NCBI GenBank assembly: GCA_002314885.1
Contig: DCHT01000049.1
Coordinates: 1-60,457 of the forward strand
Source: Bacteroidales bacterium UBA1745
GTDB lineage: Bacteria; Bacteroidota; Bacteroidia; Bacteroidales; UBA932
Length of the DNA: 60,457 nucleotides
Direction of reading: 5' to 3'
Shown here piece after piece: positions 24,747-34,783 of this stretch. The position numbers and the translations under genes are program-made. The number at the start of each line of letters is the position of its first letter. Position 1 is the first letter of the stretch. The notes under the pieces were generated by a model that ran no database searches, was not told the DNA's origin, and was given only the letters and a program-made list of their open reading frames with translations.

Positions 24747-25091
24747 TTAGTTTGCTCTCTTGGCCTTGTAGCCCATTTTAGTGAGCAGTTCCACGATCTT
24801 GTCGCGGAAGTCGCCCTGCACCGTGATCTCGCCGTCCTTGGCCGTGCCGCCTACGCCGCATTTCACCTTCAGGGTGCGTCCGAGTTCCGCCAGGTCTGCG
24901 TCGCTGCCGACGAAGCCAGTGATCAGCGTCACCTGCTTTCCGGCGCGTCCCTTGCGGTCAATTCCGACCCTCAGATTCTGCTTTGAAGGCTCCAAAGTTT
25001 CCTGCGTCGTGGCCTCTTCGGTTGTGTAGGCGAAGTCAGGGTTGGTGGAGTAAACCACTCCGAGGCGTTTCTTCCAATCGTTGTCTGCCAT
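24747..25091 (-). CDS. SUI1/eIF1-type translation factor
   Basis: 114 residues. The last 75 residues form a SUI1 domain: RVGIDRKGRAGKQVTLITGF, LKVKCGVGGTAKDGEITVQGDFRDKIVELLTKMGYKAKR. The GVGGTAKDGEI loop is the usual bacterial YciH signature. The family is related to eukaryotic eIF1 and is thought to affect start-codon selection. It is the first gene of a six-gene minus-strand operon and has its own promoter element at 25114-25121. Confidence 0.92.
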   Translation of the reverse strand: MADNDWKKRLGVVYSTNPDFAYTTEEATTQETLEPSKQNLRVGIDRKGRAGKQVTLITGFVGSDADLAELGRTLKVKCGVGGTAKDGEITVQGDFRDKIVELLTKMGYKAKRAN

Positions 25092-25110
25092 TTTTATCTA
25101 TGATAAATTA

Positions 25111-25142
25111 TTGCAAATATATGGATTCTCTTCGTATCTTTG
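25111..25142 (+). promoter_or_regulatory. Promoter for GT117-type gene
   Basis: TTG (25111-25113), a 21-bp gap and TATCTTTG (25135-25142) fit the Bacteroidota consensus. The ATG is only 7 bp beyond, so the mRNA would be almost leaderless. Confidence 0.6.
25114..25121 (-). promoter_or_regulatory. -7 element for the SUI1-to-menG operon
   Basis: TATATTTG on the minus strand, about 22 bp before the SUI1 ATG. It is divergent from, and interleaved with, the promoter of the GT117-type gene. Confidence 0.55.
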
Positions 25143-25148
25143 CCAGCT

Positions 25149-28100
25149 ATGGACAATAAACGATTCAAACTTTGGAATTATATCTGCGCCGGCGTGGCAT
25201 TCCTCGTCTCCGCAGTGACATATCTGCTCACCATCGAGCCGACGGCGTCATTCTGGGATTGCGGCGAGTTCATCGCCTCATCTTACAAGCTGGAAGTGGG
25301 TCACCCTCCTGGAAACCCGGTGTTCCAGCTGATCGCCAGGATGTTCACCCTCTTCTCTGACGGACAGAGCGCCGCGATTGCCGTAAATGCAATGAGCGGC
25401 ATCTGTTCCGCACTGACTATCTTCTTCCTCTACCTGACGATAGTCTTCCTTGCGAAGAGGCTCATCCGCCCCGAGGCAGACGGCAGCTATTCGCTCGCTT
25501 CCGCGATTGCGATTATGGGTTCCGGTCTCGTGGGCTCCCTCGCATACTGCTTCTCCGACACTTTCTGGTTCTCCGCAGTCGAGGGCGAGGTGTACGCTAT
25601 GTCATCCCTCTTCACGGCCATAGTGTTCTGGGCAATGACCAAGTGGTACGAGCAGGCCGACGAGGCTCATTCCAGCCGCTGGATCGTCCTGATTGCCTTC
25701 CTGATGGGCCTGTCCATAGGCGTCCATCTGCTGAATCTCCTCACGGTACCTTGCCTTTTCTTCCTCTTCTTCTTCAAGAAAAAGGAAGACGGACAGTACA
25801 GCTTCTGGCAGTTCCTGGGCATCTTCGCAATCTCCTGCGCAGTGCTCCTCGTGCTTCTCGGCACCATCAAGTACCTGCCTAAGATGGCTGCGTTCGTGGA
25901 TCGCATCTTCGTGAACGGCTTCCACCTGCCATTCAACACCGGTGCGGCATTCTTCCTCGTTGTGCTCCTGGCCGCAGGTTTCTGGGCTGCCTGGTATACT
26001 ATGAAGAAGGAAAAGGTGGTGGCAAACACCATCATCCTCTGCGCCACCACCATCGTGATCGGCTTCTCGATCTTCTCGGTAGTGGTCATCCGCTCCAATG
26101 TGAAGACTCCTACCAACGAGTATCAGCCTGACAACCCTTACACCCTCGTCCGCTACCTCGGACGTGAGCAGTACGGCAGCAACCCTCTGCTCTACGGACA
26201 GTGCTACGATTCGGCCTATGACATCTCGGAGACCTATTACTGGACTCCGCTCAACGGCCGCTATGTCAAGACCAAGGGACAGGTTTCCCTCAAATATGAC
26301 TCCCGCACCAAGATGCTCTTCCCTCGTATGTGGAGCTCCGACGAGAGGCATAAGGAATTCTATAAATATTATGTGACGCGTCCGCACAAGGTGAAGGTGG
26401 ACGGCGAGCAGCACGAGATGCCTACCTTCGGGCAGAACCTCGCCTTCTTCTTCAACTTCCAGCTAAACTGGATGTACTGGCGCTACTTTATGTGGAATTT
26501 CGTGGGACGCCAGAACGACATCCACAGCCCGAGCCCTGGCGATCCGTTCATCGGCAACTGGGAGAGCGGCGTCGGCTTCCTCGACAGGGCCATACTCGGT
26601 GACCAGAGGGATGCGCCTGACTATCTCCTCCACAACAAGGGCAAGAACCATTACTTCTTCCTGCCTCTGCTGCTCGGCATACTCGGCATCCTGCTGCAGT
26701 TCATGCGCGACAAGAGGGGCTGCTGGGTGACTTTCCTGCTCTTCTTTATGACTGGCATCGCCATCGTGCTCTACCTCAACCAGCCTCCTTACCAGGTGCG
26801 CGAGAGGGACTATGCCTACGCGGGCTCCTTCTATGCGTTCAGCATCTGGATAGGCCTCGGCGTGGCCGCCATCTACTCTTTCGTGGAGGAATATCTCAAG
26901 AAGCCTCTCCATAAGACTGCTGCTTCAGCCGGACTCGCCGTCGTATGTATGGGCGTGCCTGTGCTTATGGCCTGCCAGAACTGGGATGACCACGACCGCA
27001 GCAACCGCCGCACCGCAGTGGAAGTCGCAGCCAACTACCTCAACTCAGTAGGCCCTAACGGCATACTCGTGACCCACGGCGACAACGACACCTTCCCTCT
27101 GTGGTACGCCCAGGAGGTCGAGGGAATCCGCACCGACGTCAGGATATGCAACACCTCGCTGCTCGGCACCGACTGGTACATCGACCAGATGAAATACGCC
27201 TGCAACGAGTCCGCTCCTCTGAACCTCTCCGTAGGCCTGAACCAGTACCTCTATGGTACCAACGAGATAGTCTATGTCCAGGATCCGACCGGCAAGGTAC
27301 AGCCGCTCAAGGATGTGATGGCCTTCTTCCGCAACCCTAAGGCCACCCTCAGCCTCTCCGACGGCACCAAGGTGAACTACATCGCCTCCAAGCAGGTGAG
27401 CCTCCCTGTGAACAAGGAGAACTGCCTCAAGTACGGCATCGTGCCTGAGAAATATGCGGACAGGATTCCGGACGAGATCGTCCTCACCCTCAAGGACCGC
27501 TACATCACCAAGCCTGAGCTCTTTATGCTGGACCTCCTCTCCAACTACGAGTGGGACCGTCCTATCAACCTGCTCAGTATGGGCGGTGACATCAACATAG
27601 GCATCAAGGAATATCTGCTTTACGACGGATTCTCCTACCGCTTCGTGCCTATCAAGAACAAGATGAAGAGCTCCGAGATCGGCCTGGCAGACCCGGACGA
27701 CCTCTACTACAAGATGACTGAGGTCTACAAGTGGGACGCCCTCAAGCGTACCGACTGGCTCGTGGACTACCAGAACTACTATACCTTCTGCGGCGTGATG
27801 AGCCAGAGGCTCCTCTTCGTGAATGCAGCCAAGGAAATGCTCAAGGTGGGCGATAAGGCCAAGGCCCTCGAACTCCTCGACAAGTGCCAGGAATGCGTTC
27901 CGGAGGCCAATTTCCCTCTCGATATGTCATATCTCGGCTTCTCCAACGAGTATATGGTTCTCGAACTCTGCAGCCTCTACTATTACTGCGATGCTCCTGA
28001 AAAGGCCCGTGATCTCGGACAGCGCTTCTCTGAGAGCCTCCTCCGTTCCGCCCTCTTCTATTTCGAGTTCTACGACGTCTGCAAGCGTGAATTCAACACC

Positions 28101-28217
28101 ACCAAGAGTTATATCGAGTCCCTGACCCAGCTTTACAGCGAGGAGGGTGACGCCGATCTGGCGCTCGCGCTTCAGAGGGATTACAAAGCAACACTCGGAC
28201 TTCCTGACAAAAAGTAG
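25149..28217 (+). CDS. GT117/DUF2723 membrane glycosyltransferase
   Basis: 1022 residues from the ATG at 25149; an upstream TTG would add only three residues. The N-terminal half has about a dozen membrane helices in a GT-C arrangement. The first loop carries the conserved acidic motif TASFWDCGEFIASSYKLEVGHPPGNP (about 30-56). The C-terminal half is soluble, with DVRICNTSLLGTDWYIDQMK and a helical repeat-like end. The family, formerly DUF2723, includes human TMEM260, an O-mannosyltransferase. In Bacteroidota a role in protein O-glycosylation is plausible but unproven. It is followed 3 bp later by the methyltransferase gene. Confidence 0.85.
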   Translation: MDNKRFKLWNYICAGVAFLVSAVTYLLTIEPTASFWDCGEFIASSYKLEVGHPPGNPVFQLIARMFTLFSDGQSAAIAVNAMSGICSALTIFFLYLTIVFLAKRLIRPEADGSYSLASAIAIMGSGLVGSLAYCFSDTFWFSAVEGEVYAMSSLFTAIVFWAMTKWYEQADEAHSSRWIVLIAFLMGLSIGVHLLNLLTVPCLFFLFFFKKKEDGQYSFWQFLGIFAISCAVLLVLLGTIKYLPKMAAFVDRIFVNGFHLPFNTGAAFFLVVLLAAGFWAAWYTMKKEKVVANTIILCATTIVIGFSIFSVVVIRSNVKTPTNEYQPDNPYTLVRYLGREQYGSNPLLYGQCYDSAYDISETYYWTPLNGRYVKTKGQVSLKYDSRTKMLFPRMWSSDERHKEFYKYYVTRPHKVKVDGEQHEMPTFGQNLAFFFNFQLNWMYWRYFMWNFVGRQNDIHSPSPGDPFIGNWESGVGFLDRAILGDQRDAPDYLLHNKGKNHYFFLPLLLGILGILLQFMRDKRGCWVTFLLFFMTGIAIVLYLNQPPYQVRERDYAYAGSFYAFSIWIGLGVAAIYSFVEEYLKKPLHKTAASAGLAVVCMGVPVLMACQNWDDHDRSNRRTAVEVAANYLNSVGPNGILVTHGDNDTFPLWYAQEVEGIRTDVRICNTSLLGTDWYIDQMKYACNESAPLNLSVGLNQYLYGTNEIVYVQDPTGKVQPLKDVMAFFRNPKATLSLSDGTKVNYIASKQVSLPVNKENCLKYGIVPEKYADRIPDEIVLTLKDRYITKPELFMLDLLSNYEWDRPINLLSMGGDINIGIKEYLLYDGFSYRFVPIKNKMKSSEIGLADPDDLYYKMTEVYKWDALKRTDWLVDYQNYYTFCGVMSQRLLFVNAAKEMLKVGDKAKALELLDKCQECVPEANFPLDMSYLGFSNEYMVLELCSLYYYCDAPEKARDLGQRFSESLLRSALFYFEFYDVCKREFNTTKSYIESLTQLYSEEGDADLALALQRDYKATLGLPDKK

Positions 28218-28220
28218 AAT

Positions 28221-29147
28221 ATGACGATAGAAACTCCGGACAAGTCCTGGAAGGACTACGAACTCATAGACTCCGGCAACTTCGAGAAGCTGGAGCGCTT
28301 CGGCAGCTATTACCTTGCCCGTCCCGAGCCGAAGGCTCTGTGGGGCAAGACTATGTCTGATGCGGAGTGGAACAAACTCATCCACACCCGTTTCTCTCCG
28401 GGCGCGGGCTTCGCTAAGGCCGGCAAGGAGGACAGCGGCACCTGGGACCGCTTCCGCAGGATGGACGACCAGTGGTACATCCGCTACAACAGTGCCCAGC
28501 CGGGACTGAAGTTCACGCTGCGCCTCGGCCTCACCTCCTTCAAGCACGTCGGAGTGTTCCCGGAGCAGTCTTCGAACTGGGAATATATATATAGGTATAC
28601 GCGCGAGATGGTCGAGAAGGCAAAGGAGGAGGGACGCCCGACTCCGAAGGTCCTCAATCTCTTCGCCTACACCGGAGCCGCATCGCTCGCCGCAAAGGCA
28701 GCCGGCGCCGACGTCACCCATCTGGATTCCGTAAGGCAGGTCGTGACCTGGGCCAGGGGCAATATGGAGAACAGCGGACTCGACAATATCCGATGGATAG
28801 TGGAGGACGCTCTCAAGTTTGCCCGCCGCGAGGCAAAGAGGGGCAATGTCTATCAGGGCATCATCCTCGATCCTCCCGCATACGGCCACGGTCCGGACGG
28901 CGAAAAGTGGAAACTCGACGAGTGTCTCTTCGATATGCTCCGCCAGGTGGCTGCGATACTAGCTCCGAAGGACAGCTTTATGGTCCTCAATCTCTATTCC
29001 AACGGTTACTCCGCCGTGCTCGGCGAGACCATAGTCCGCGAGGCCTTCGGAAAGGAGTGCAAATCCCTTGAAAGCGGGGAACTTGTGCTTGAGGACAGCT
29101 TCGGAAAAAAGCTTCCTCTGAGTGTCTTTGTAAGGCTGCGTCGCTAA
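28221..29147 (+). CDS. Class I SAM-dependent (probably rRNA) methyltransferase
   Basis: 308 residues. SAM-binding motif VLNLFAYTGAASLAAKAAGADVTHLDSV (about 134-161) and catalytic-type motif ILDPPAYGHGPDGEKWKL (about 215-232) match the RlmI/RlmK C-terminal family, which methylates 23S rRNA. There is no N-terminal PUA domain as in RlmI; instead the N-terminus has the PKALWGKTMSDAEW region seen in short Bacteroidota members. The exact target is unknown. Probably co-transcribed with the glycosyltransferase gene. Confidence 0.85.
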   Translation: MTIETPDKSWKDYELIDSGNFEKLERFGSYYLARPEPKALWGKTMSDAEWNKLIHTRFSPGAGFAKAGKEDSGTWDRFRRMDDQWYIRYNSAQPGLKFTLRLGLTSFKHVGVFPEQSSNWEYIYRYTREMVEKAKEEGRPTPKVLNLFAYTGAASLAAKAAGADVTHLDSVRQVVTWARGNMENSGLDNIRWIVEDALKFARREAKRGNVYQGIILDPPAYGHGPDGEKWKLDECLFDMLRQVAAILAPKDSFMVLNLYSNGYSAVLGETIVREAFGKECKSLESGELVLEDSFGKKLPLSVFVRLRR

Positions 29148-29169
29148 CAGTTTTTAACATCTATATGAC

Positions 29170-29206
29170 TTGCGCTCCTTTCCCGAGGGGCGCAAATCTT
29201 TTTTTT
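29170..29206 (+). terminator. Rho-independent terminator
   Basis: TTGCGCTCC (29170-29178) pairs with GGGGCGCAA (29187-29195, one G-U), followed by a run of T. It ends the glycosyltransferase-methyltransferase unit. Confidence 0.85.
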
Positions 29207-29325
29207 GGTATAGAATCCTTTTGTTTTAGTTAAAAATCGGAACAAGTGAAATATGTGTGCTTACAGATTGTAAGTAAAATTTCAAAATAATTGATAAATT
29301 ATCGTAACTCACTGCATTTCAGACG

Positions 29326-29357
29326 TTTGCATAAATTGAAATTTTTAAGTATTTTTG
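29326..29357 (+). promoter_or_regulatory. Promoter of the first SusC/SusD operon
   Basis: TTTG (29326-29329), exactly 20 bp, then TATTTTTG (29350-29357): one of the best consensus promoters in the window. The leader to the SusC ATG is about 93 nt and AT-rich. The rest of the 29207-29456 gap shows nothing else I can name. Confidence 0.7.
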
Positions 29358-29456
29358 CAGTTGAACGTGTTGTGTCAAAAGGGTTAACTAATTGATACAC
29401 AATAACTTGGAAACAATTATTTGTTCAATATTTATGTTTAATTAATCATTGTGCTT

Positions 29457-32429
29457 ATGAAAAAAATCAAACTTTTTTTCACAGCTTTGGTTGTACTGAT
29501 GGCTTCCGCAGCCGCTTATGCGCAGAGCGTTGAGGTTCACGGTGTCATCTCAGACGCAGGCACTGGCGACCCTATTCCGTTCGCCGCTGTCAGAGTCGTA
29601 GGTACTACCACTGGAGCTACTGCAGGTGTTGATGGCGCCTACAGCATTAAGGTTGCTTCTGATGCAACTCTCGAATTCAGCTCCGTCGGCTACAAGACTG
29701 CCACTGTAGCAGTTGCCGGCAAAGTCATCGTAAACTGTGGACTGGAGACAGACAACGTCCTCGAAGACGTAGTCGTTGTCGCTTACGGTTCAGTGAAGAG
29801 GGAGGCCGTTACCGGTTCCGTTTCTTCAGTGAAGGGTGAAGTTCTCGCTTCTGCCCCTGTAACCTCAGTCGACAAGGCCCTCTCCGGAAAGCTCGCCGGT
29901 GTGCAGGTTACTGCAGCATCTGGCCAGCCAGGCGCTTCTTCACAGATCCGTATCCGCGGATTCTCGTCAATCAGCGCCAGCAACTCTCCTCTCTGGGTCA
30001 TCGACGGTGTTCCTGTGCTTTCTGGTGATATGTCCATTATGACGAACACCTCCAGCCAGTCCGCCACTATCAACCCTAACGACATTGAGTCCATCACCGT
30101 CCTCAAGGACGCTGCTGCGGCTGCTGCTTACGGTTCCCGTGCTGCAAACGGTGTCATCCTCGTTACCACCAAGAGCGGTAAGGAAGGCAAGTCACAGTTC
30201 GACGCAAGGGTTAAGTTCGGTTGCAGCTGGCTCCAGTCTGACTCAGGTTTCAGAATGATGTCTGCTTCCGAGCTCCTCGGATGGCAGCGTGACGCTGTCA
30301 GGAATGCAGGCCTCAATCCGGACGATCCTACCTGTACTTACTATCGTCCGCTTTCCCTCCTCAATGGTGAACTCACCAACTGGATGGATTACTTCACCCG
30401 CCCTGGTACTCTCCAGGAGTATGAGGTTACCGCCCGCGGTGGTAACTCTAAGGCAAAGTTCTACTCATCACTTTCTTATCACAAGAACAATGGTGTGTTC
30501 TACGGTGTCGACTACTCCCGTTTCCAGGCTCGTATGAACGCTTCCTACAAGCTTACCAAGACCCTCGAGGCTGCTGCCCGTGTGAATGTCGCTTACTCTA
30601 ACCAGAACGATATTCCAATGCAGTCCCTGTACTACTCAAACCCTTCTTGGGCTGGTCTTACCCTCCTTCCTTGGGAGCCTAAGTTCAATGAGGACGGTTC
30701 TTTCAACCTCCCTTCATCAAACTCCAACACCAACCCAATGGCAACTGCTACCTATGATGATCAGTGGCAGAAGTCATACAGCTTCAATGGCGTGGCTTCT
30801 CTCCGTTGGGAGCCTGTCAAGAACCTCGTTCTCGAGACCAAGGATGCTGCTGAGGTCGGCTTTATGGATTCCCGCCGCTACTGGTCACCAGAGGCAGGTC
30901 ACTCCGACGCTACCCTTCAGACTGAGCAGGATTTCTACTCCAACTACACTACTTCAAATACCATCACCTACTCCAATGTATTCGGTGGTGTGCACAGTAT
31001 GCGAGTAGTTGCCGGTCAGGAGGCATCCAACTATCAGTATGAAGCCAACTATGTATATTCTCCGGACGTTGATCCTAACATCCCTTACACCACTACTGCA
31101 AATCAGGAGAACACTGAGGCTGATTACGCAATCACCCGCGTGACCCGTCTTTCATTCTTTGCCATCGGTGATTACAACTATGACAACCGCTACTTCGTAC
31201 AGGCCAATGTCCGTGAGGATGCTTCCTCACTCTTCGGCAAGAACAAGAAGTGGGGTCTCTTCTGGTCAGTATCCGGTTCCTGGAACATCTCCGGTGAGTC
31301 ATTTATGGAGAATGTGAAGGCCATCGACCTCCTCAAGATCCGTGCTTCCTACGGTGTCAACGGTAACGACGGTATCTCTGCTTACCAGGCATATGGTCTC
31401 TACTCAAGCACCTCATACAACGGTATGGTGGGTATGCTCCCATCTCAGCCTTCAAATGAGGACCTCTCTTGGGAGAAGAACAAGACCTGGGATATCGGTA
31501 TCGACTTCACCCTCCTCAACCGCATCCACGGTACCTTTGATGTCTACAACCGTCTGACCACTGATATGCTCCTCGCTGTCAGCGTGCCTCAGACCACCGG
31601 TTTCGGCAGCAACACCAAGAACATCGGTTCGATGAGAAACCGCGGTGTCGAGTTCCAGATTGACGCTGACCTCGTAAGCACCAAGGACTTCTATGTAAAC
31701 GTAGGCTTCAACATCGCACACAACCAGAGCCGTATCCTCGACCTCGGTGGTATTGAGGCAGTCAACCCTTCAAGCTGGATTTCTCAGTACCGTGTAGGTC
31801 ACCCTATGTACGAGTTCTACCTCCACGACTACGCAGGTGTCAACCCTTCAAACGGTGAGGCTCTCTGGTACACTGAGGATGGCAAACTTACCAACGACTA
31901 CAACTCTTCACGCCAGGTATACTGTGGTTCACCAGAGCCTAAGGTTCTCGGTGGTTTCAACGGTACCTTCGCTTGGAAGGGTCTCCAGCTCAGCGCTTTC
32001 TTCGAGTTCAAGGGCGGTTCTTACGTCTGCATCCTCAACGAGGGCAGCTACCTCAACTCAGACGGTACCGAAATGGAACTGAACCAGATGGCATCTGCTC
32101 TCAACTACTGGAAGAAGCCGGGCGACGTAGGTGTAACTCCTAAGCCTGTTGCAGGTAACTCCAGCAACTCAGACGCAGCAAGGAGCACCCGTTTCCTCGA
32201 GAGAAGTGACTATGTCCGCATCAAGGACGTCACCCTCTCCTATGCTCTCCCTAAGAAGGCTCTCGATGTTATGCATCTCAAGGGCTTCAAGGTATATGTC
32301 AGCGGCCTCAACCTCTACTGCTTCAACGACGTCAACTTCTGGGATCCAGAAATCGGTGTAACCGGTGCAGGTGCAGGTATCTATCCTCTCACCAAGTCAT
32401 TCGTTGGTGGTATTGAAGTCACTTTCTAA
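29457..32429 (+). CDS. SusC/RagA-family TonB-dependent outer-membrane transporter
   Basis: 990 residues from the ATG at 29457; a GTG two codons earlier is less likely. Signal peptide (about 1-23, ending AAYAQ), a carboxypeptidase D regulatory-like domain (about 25-100), the SusC-specific VLEDVVVVAYGSVKREAVTGSVSSV stretch, a plug domain with IRIRGFSSISASNSPLWVIDGVPV (about 160-185) and the beta-barrel ending GGIEVTF. With the following SusD it forms a bin-type importer for oligosaccharides or peptides across the outer membrane. No carbohydrate-active enzyme, sigma or hybrid regulator is adjacent, so the substrate is unknown. Confidence 0.95.
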   Translation: MKKIKLFFTALVVLMASAAAYAQSVEVHGVISDAGTGDPIPFAAVRVVGTTTGATAGVDGAYSIKVASDATLEFSSVGYKTATVAVAGKVIVNCGLETDNVLEDVVVVAYGSVKREAVTGSVSSVKGEVLASAPVTSVDKALSGKLAGVQVTAASGQPGASSQIRIRGFSSISASNSPLWVIDGVPVLSGDMSIMTNTSSQSATINPNDIESITVLKDAAAAAAYGSRAANGVILVTTKSGKEGKSQFDARVKFGCSWLQSDSGFRMMSASELLGWQRDAVRNAGLNPDDPTCTYYRPLSLLNGELTNWMDYFTRPGTLQEYEVTARGGNSKAKFYSSLSYHKNNGVFYGVDYSRFQARMNASYKLTKTLEAAARVNVAYSNQNDIPMQSLYYSNPSWAGLTLLPWEPKFNEDGSFNLPSSNSNTNPMATATYDDQWQKSYSFNGVASLRWEPVKNLVLETKDAAEVGFMDSRRYWSPEAGHSDATLQTEQDFYSNYTTSNTITYSNVFGGVHSMRVVAGQEASNYQYEANYVYSPDVDPNIPYTTTANQENTEADYAITRVTRLSFFAIGDYNYDNRYFVQANVREDASSLFGKNKKWGLFWSVSGSWNISGESFMENVKAIDLLKIRASYGVNGNDGISAYQAYGLYSSTSYNGMVGMLPSQPSNEDLSWEKNKTWDIGIDFTLLNRIHGTFDVYNRLTTDMLLAVSVPQTTGFGSNTKNIGSMRNRGVEFQIDADLVSTKDFYVNVGFNIAHNQSRILDLGGIEAVNPSSWISQYRVGHPMYEFYLHDYAGVNPSNGEALWYTEDGKLTNDYNSSRQVYCGSPEPKVLGGFNGTFAWKGLQLSAFFEFKGGSYVCILNEGSYLNSDGTEMELNQMASALNYWKKPGDVGVTPKPVAGNSSNSDAARSTRFLERSDYVRIKDVTLSYALPKKALDVMHLKGFKVYVSGLNLYCFNDVNFWDPEIGVTGAGAGIYPLTKSFVGGIEVTF

Positions 32430-32441
32430 ATCATTGATGCG

Positions 32442-33890
32442 ATGAAAAAATTAATATATACAGCAGCTATTCTCTCAGCCTTCGCTCTTGTTGGTTGCAA
32501 CGGTTTCCTCGAAGAGGCACCGAAGCTCTCCCAGAGTGATGAGCTGACTCTTTCCACCCTCGATGGCCTTGACAAGGCTACCGCAGGTTGCTACTCTCCG
32601 CTTGCATCTTCCAACTGGTATGGCCAGGATATGATCCTCGTCAATGAACTGAAGACTATGGAAGGCAAGAAGAACATCGGTACCAAGTATGATTCCGGCC
32701 GTTGCAAAGCACATTATGCAGTTAACTGGACATCATCCAGCACTACAGCTCTCTGGGGCACTGCTTATTATACAATCGTTTCGGCTGATGAGGTAATTGA
32801 CAACATTCCTGCAGTTGATCCTGATGGTGAGTACACCAACGACCTCAAGGCAGAGTGTCTCTTCCTCCGTGCCCTTGCTCATTTCGACCTCGTGCGCACT
32901 TACGCTCAGCCATATTGCTACACCAGCGATGCAAGCCACGCCGGCGTTCCTGTAGTCCTTCACAAGGACCCTTCAGGCAACCCTGCACGCAACACTGTGA
33001 AGGAAGTATACGACCAGGTTATCGCCGACCTCCTCGAGGCTGAGAAGATCATCGATCCTTCTTACATCAGGGACGGCAAGGACGCAGCATCTCTCGTTAC
33101 CCTTCCTGCCATCCAGGCTCTCCTCGCCAGGGTTTACCTCTACAGTGAGCAGTGGCAGAAGGCTGCAGACTATGCTACCAAGGTCATTGAAGACTATGAC
33201 TTCACTCTTTGGACTGCCGCTGACTACAAGGATCCTAAAACATCTCCTTTCACCAAAGATGTACACGAGCTTGACGACGAGGTTATCTTCGAAGTTTACG
33301 CCAGCTCTCAGAACTCTTATGACGGCTACTGGGACGGTCTCGCAAATATGGCTGGCCCTGGTTCTTATGGTGACGCAGGTGCAACTCAGCAGCTTATGGC
33401 TCTCTACGAGCCGGATGACGCTCGTCTGAATCTCTTCGTTGACTCCAGCTATGGTGATAAGGAGGACAAGAGTTGCGTATGGTCAGGCAAGTACCTTGGA
33501 AAGGGCGTCGCAACTCCTGACGTTGTGAACGTTGTCGTTCTCCGTCTCTCCGAGATGTATCTCATCCGCGCAGAGGCTACTGCTCTCCACGGTGCTACCG
33601 CATCAAAGACTGCAGTTGAGGACCTCAAGGCCATTGCAGGCCGTATGGGTGCATCAACCCAGCCAGCTACTGTCAGCGGTATCGCAAAGGAGCGTATCAA
33701 GGAGCTTTGCTGGGAAGGTCATCTCTGGTTCGACCTCGGACGTACCAAGACTGATATGACCAGAACTGACGAAACCGGCACTAATATCATCTCCGAGATC
33801 AAGTGGGGCAGCAAGTATTTCGCTATGCCTATTCCTGAAAGCCAGATCAAGGTTTCCGGTGGCGTCCTCGTTCAGAACGAAGGTTATTAA
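32442..33890 (+). CDS. SusD/RagB-family substrate-binding lipoprotein
   Basis: 482 residues. Lipobox at FALVGCNGF, then a helical TPR-like SusD fold: FLRALAHFDLVRTYAQPYC (about 143-161), the TVKEVYDQVIADLLEAEKII helix, and the C-terminal GHLWFDLGRTKTDM and MPIPESQIKVSGGVLVQNEGY segments. It lies 12 bp after the SusC gene and caps that transporter on the cell surface. At 482 residues it is on the small side for the family. Confidence 0.95.
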   Translation: MKKLIYTAAILSAFALVGCNGFLEEAPKLSQSDELTLSTLDGLDKATAGCYSPLASSNWYGQDMILVNELKTMEGKKNIGTKYDSGRCKAHYAVNWTSSSTTALWGTAYYTIVSADEVIDNIPAVDPDGEYTNDLKAECLFLRALAHFDLVRTYAQPYCYTSDASHAGVPVVLHKDPSGNPARNTVKEVYDQVIADLLEAEKIIDPSYIRDGKDAASLVTLPAIQALLARVYLYSEQWQKAADYATKVIEDYDFTLWTAADYKDPKTSPFTKDVHELDDEVIFEVYASSQNSYDGYWDGLANMAGPGSYGDAGATQQLMALYEPDDARLNLFVDSSYGDKEDKSCVWSGKYLGKGVATPDVVNVVVLRLSEMYLIRAEATALHGATASKTAVEDLKAIAGRMGASTQPATVSGIAKERIKELCWEGHLWFDLGRTKTDMTRTDETGTNIISEIKWGSKYFAMPIPESQIKVSGGVLVQNEGY

Positions 33891-33905
33891 TAGGAGGAAA
33901 AGATT

Positions 33906-34775
33906 ATGAAGAAAATTTTCAATATTTCAGCTGTTCTTCTTGCTGCAGTGACTCTTGCTTCCTGCAACCTCAACAAGACTCCTGTCTTCACTGAGGATAT
34001 GTCTTTCGCGGCATTTGACAAGCTTTCAATCTCTGTTGCAGAGAGTGGTGAGCAGGTTCTCATTCCGATTACCATCGCTTCAATAGATCCCGTAAAGGTG
34101 GCTGTCGCTTACTCTGTCGTAGAGGGCGGCACTGCAGTTGAGGGCACTAACTTCAAGCTCAAGGATGACTCCGGCGTTCTTTCATTCGATGGAAAGGTTC
34201 GTACTGCGTATATTCCTGTCGAGATCATCGACCAGCCTGGCAAGTTCACTGGCGACATCAAGTTCTCTATCGAGATCGTAAGCGCTGGTTCACTCCAGGT
34301 GGGCGCTAACAGCGTATGTACTGTCACTATCACCGATAATGACCATCCTCTCGCAAACATCCTTGGTACTTACACCTTCTCTGACCCTGTTCGCGGAACT
34401 TCTTGGACCGGTGAGATCAGGAAGGATCCTGAGGACGTTACTATGTGCTGGTTCACGAACCCTTGTAACATCAGTTCCAGCTGGGTAGGCGACGATATCG
34501 TTTACTACGGTCGCGTTGATATCGAGGCAGGCACTATTGCAGTACCTCTCGGTCAGGAGTCTGAATACAAGTATAGTGGTACCACTCCTGTTACCCTTTG
34601 TCTGATTGACAATGGTCTGAATTTTTACTGGACCGAGGGTGATGACTATATCATTACTATCACGGACGGTGGTGCAAAGCTCGAGTATCCGTCTGATTAC
34701 GGTCTTATGGCTTACATAATTGGTGCTGGCCAGATCGGTAACTGCCGTGGTGGTACAACTGCCGTTAAAAATTAA
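33906..34775 (+). CDS. Lipoprotein with Calx-beta-like domain (SusE position)
   Basis: 289 residues. Lipoprotein signal ending LASCN. Residues about 38-145 look like a Calx-beta domain: the VEGGTAVEGTNFKLKDDSGVLSFDGKVRTAYIPVEIID pattern and closing VTITDNDHP. The C-terminal half is a second beta-rich domain (YTFSDPVRGTSWTGEIRKD ...) without recognised family. Its place after SusC and SusD suggests an accessory surface binding protein, comparable in role, not sequence, to SusE. It is 15 bp after susD and 8 bp before the next gene. Confidence 0.7.
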   Translation: MKKIFNISAVLLAAVTLASCNLNKTPVFTEDMSFAAFDKLSISVAESGEQVLIPITIASIDPVKVAVAYSVVEGGTAVEGTNFKLKDDSGVLSFDGKVRTAYIPVEIIDQPGKFTGDIKFSIEIVSAGSLQVGANSVCTVTITDNDHPLANILGTYTFSDPVRGTSWTGEIRKDPEDVTMCWFTNPCNISSSWVGDDIVYYGRVDIEAGTIAVPLGQESEYKYSGTTPVTLCLIDNGLNFYWTEGDDYIITITDGGAKLEYPSDYGLMAYIIGAGQIGNCRGGTTAVKN

Positions 34776-34783
34776 TTGAGACA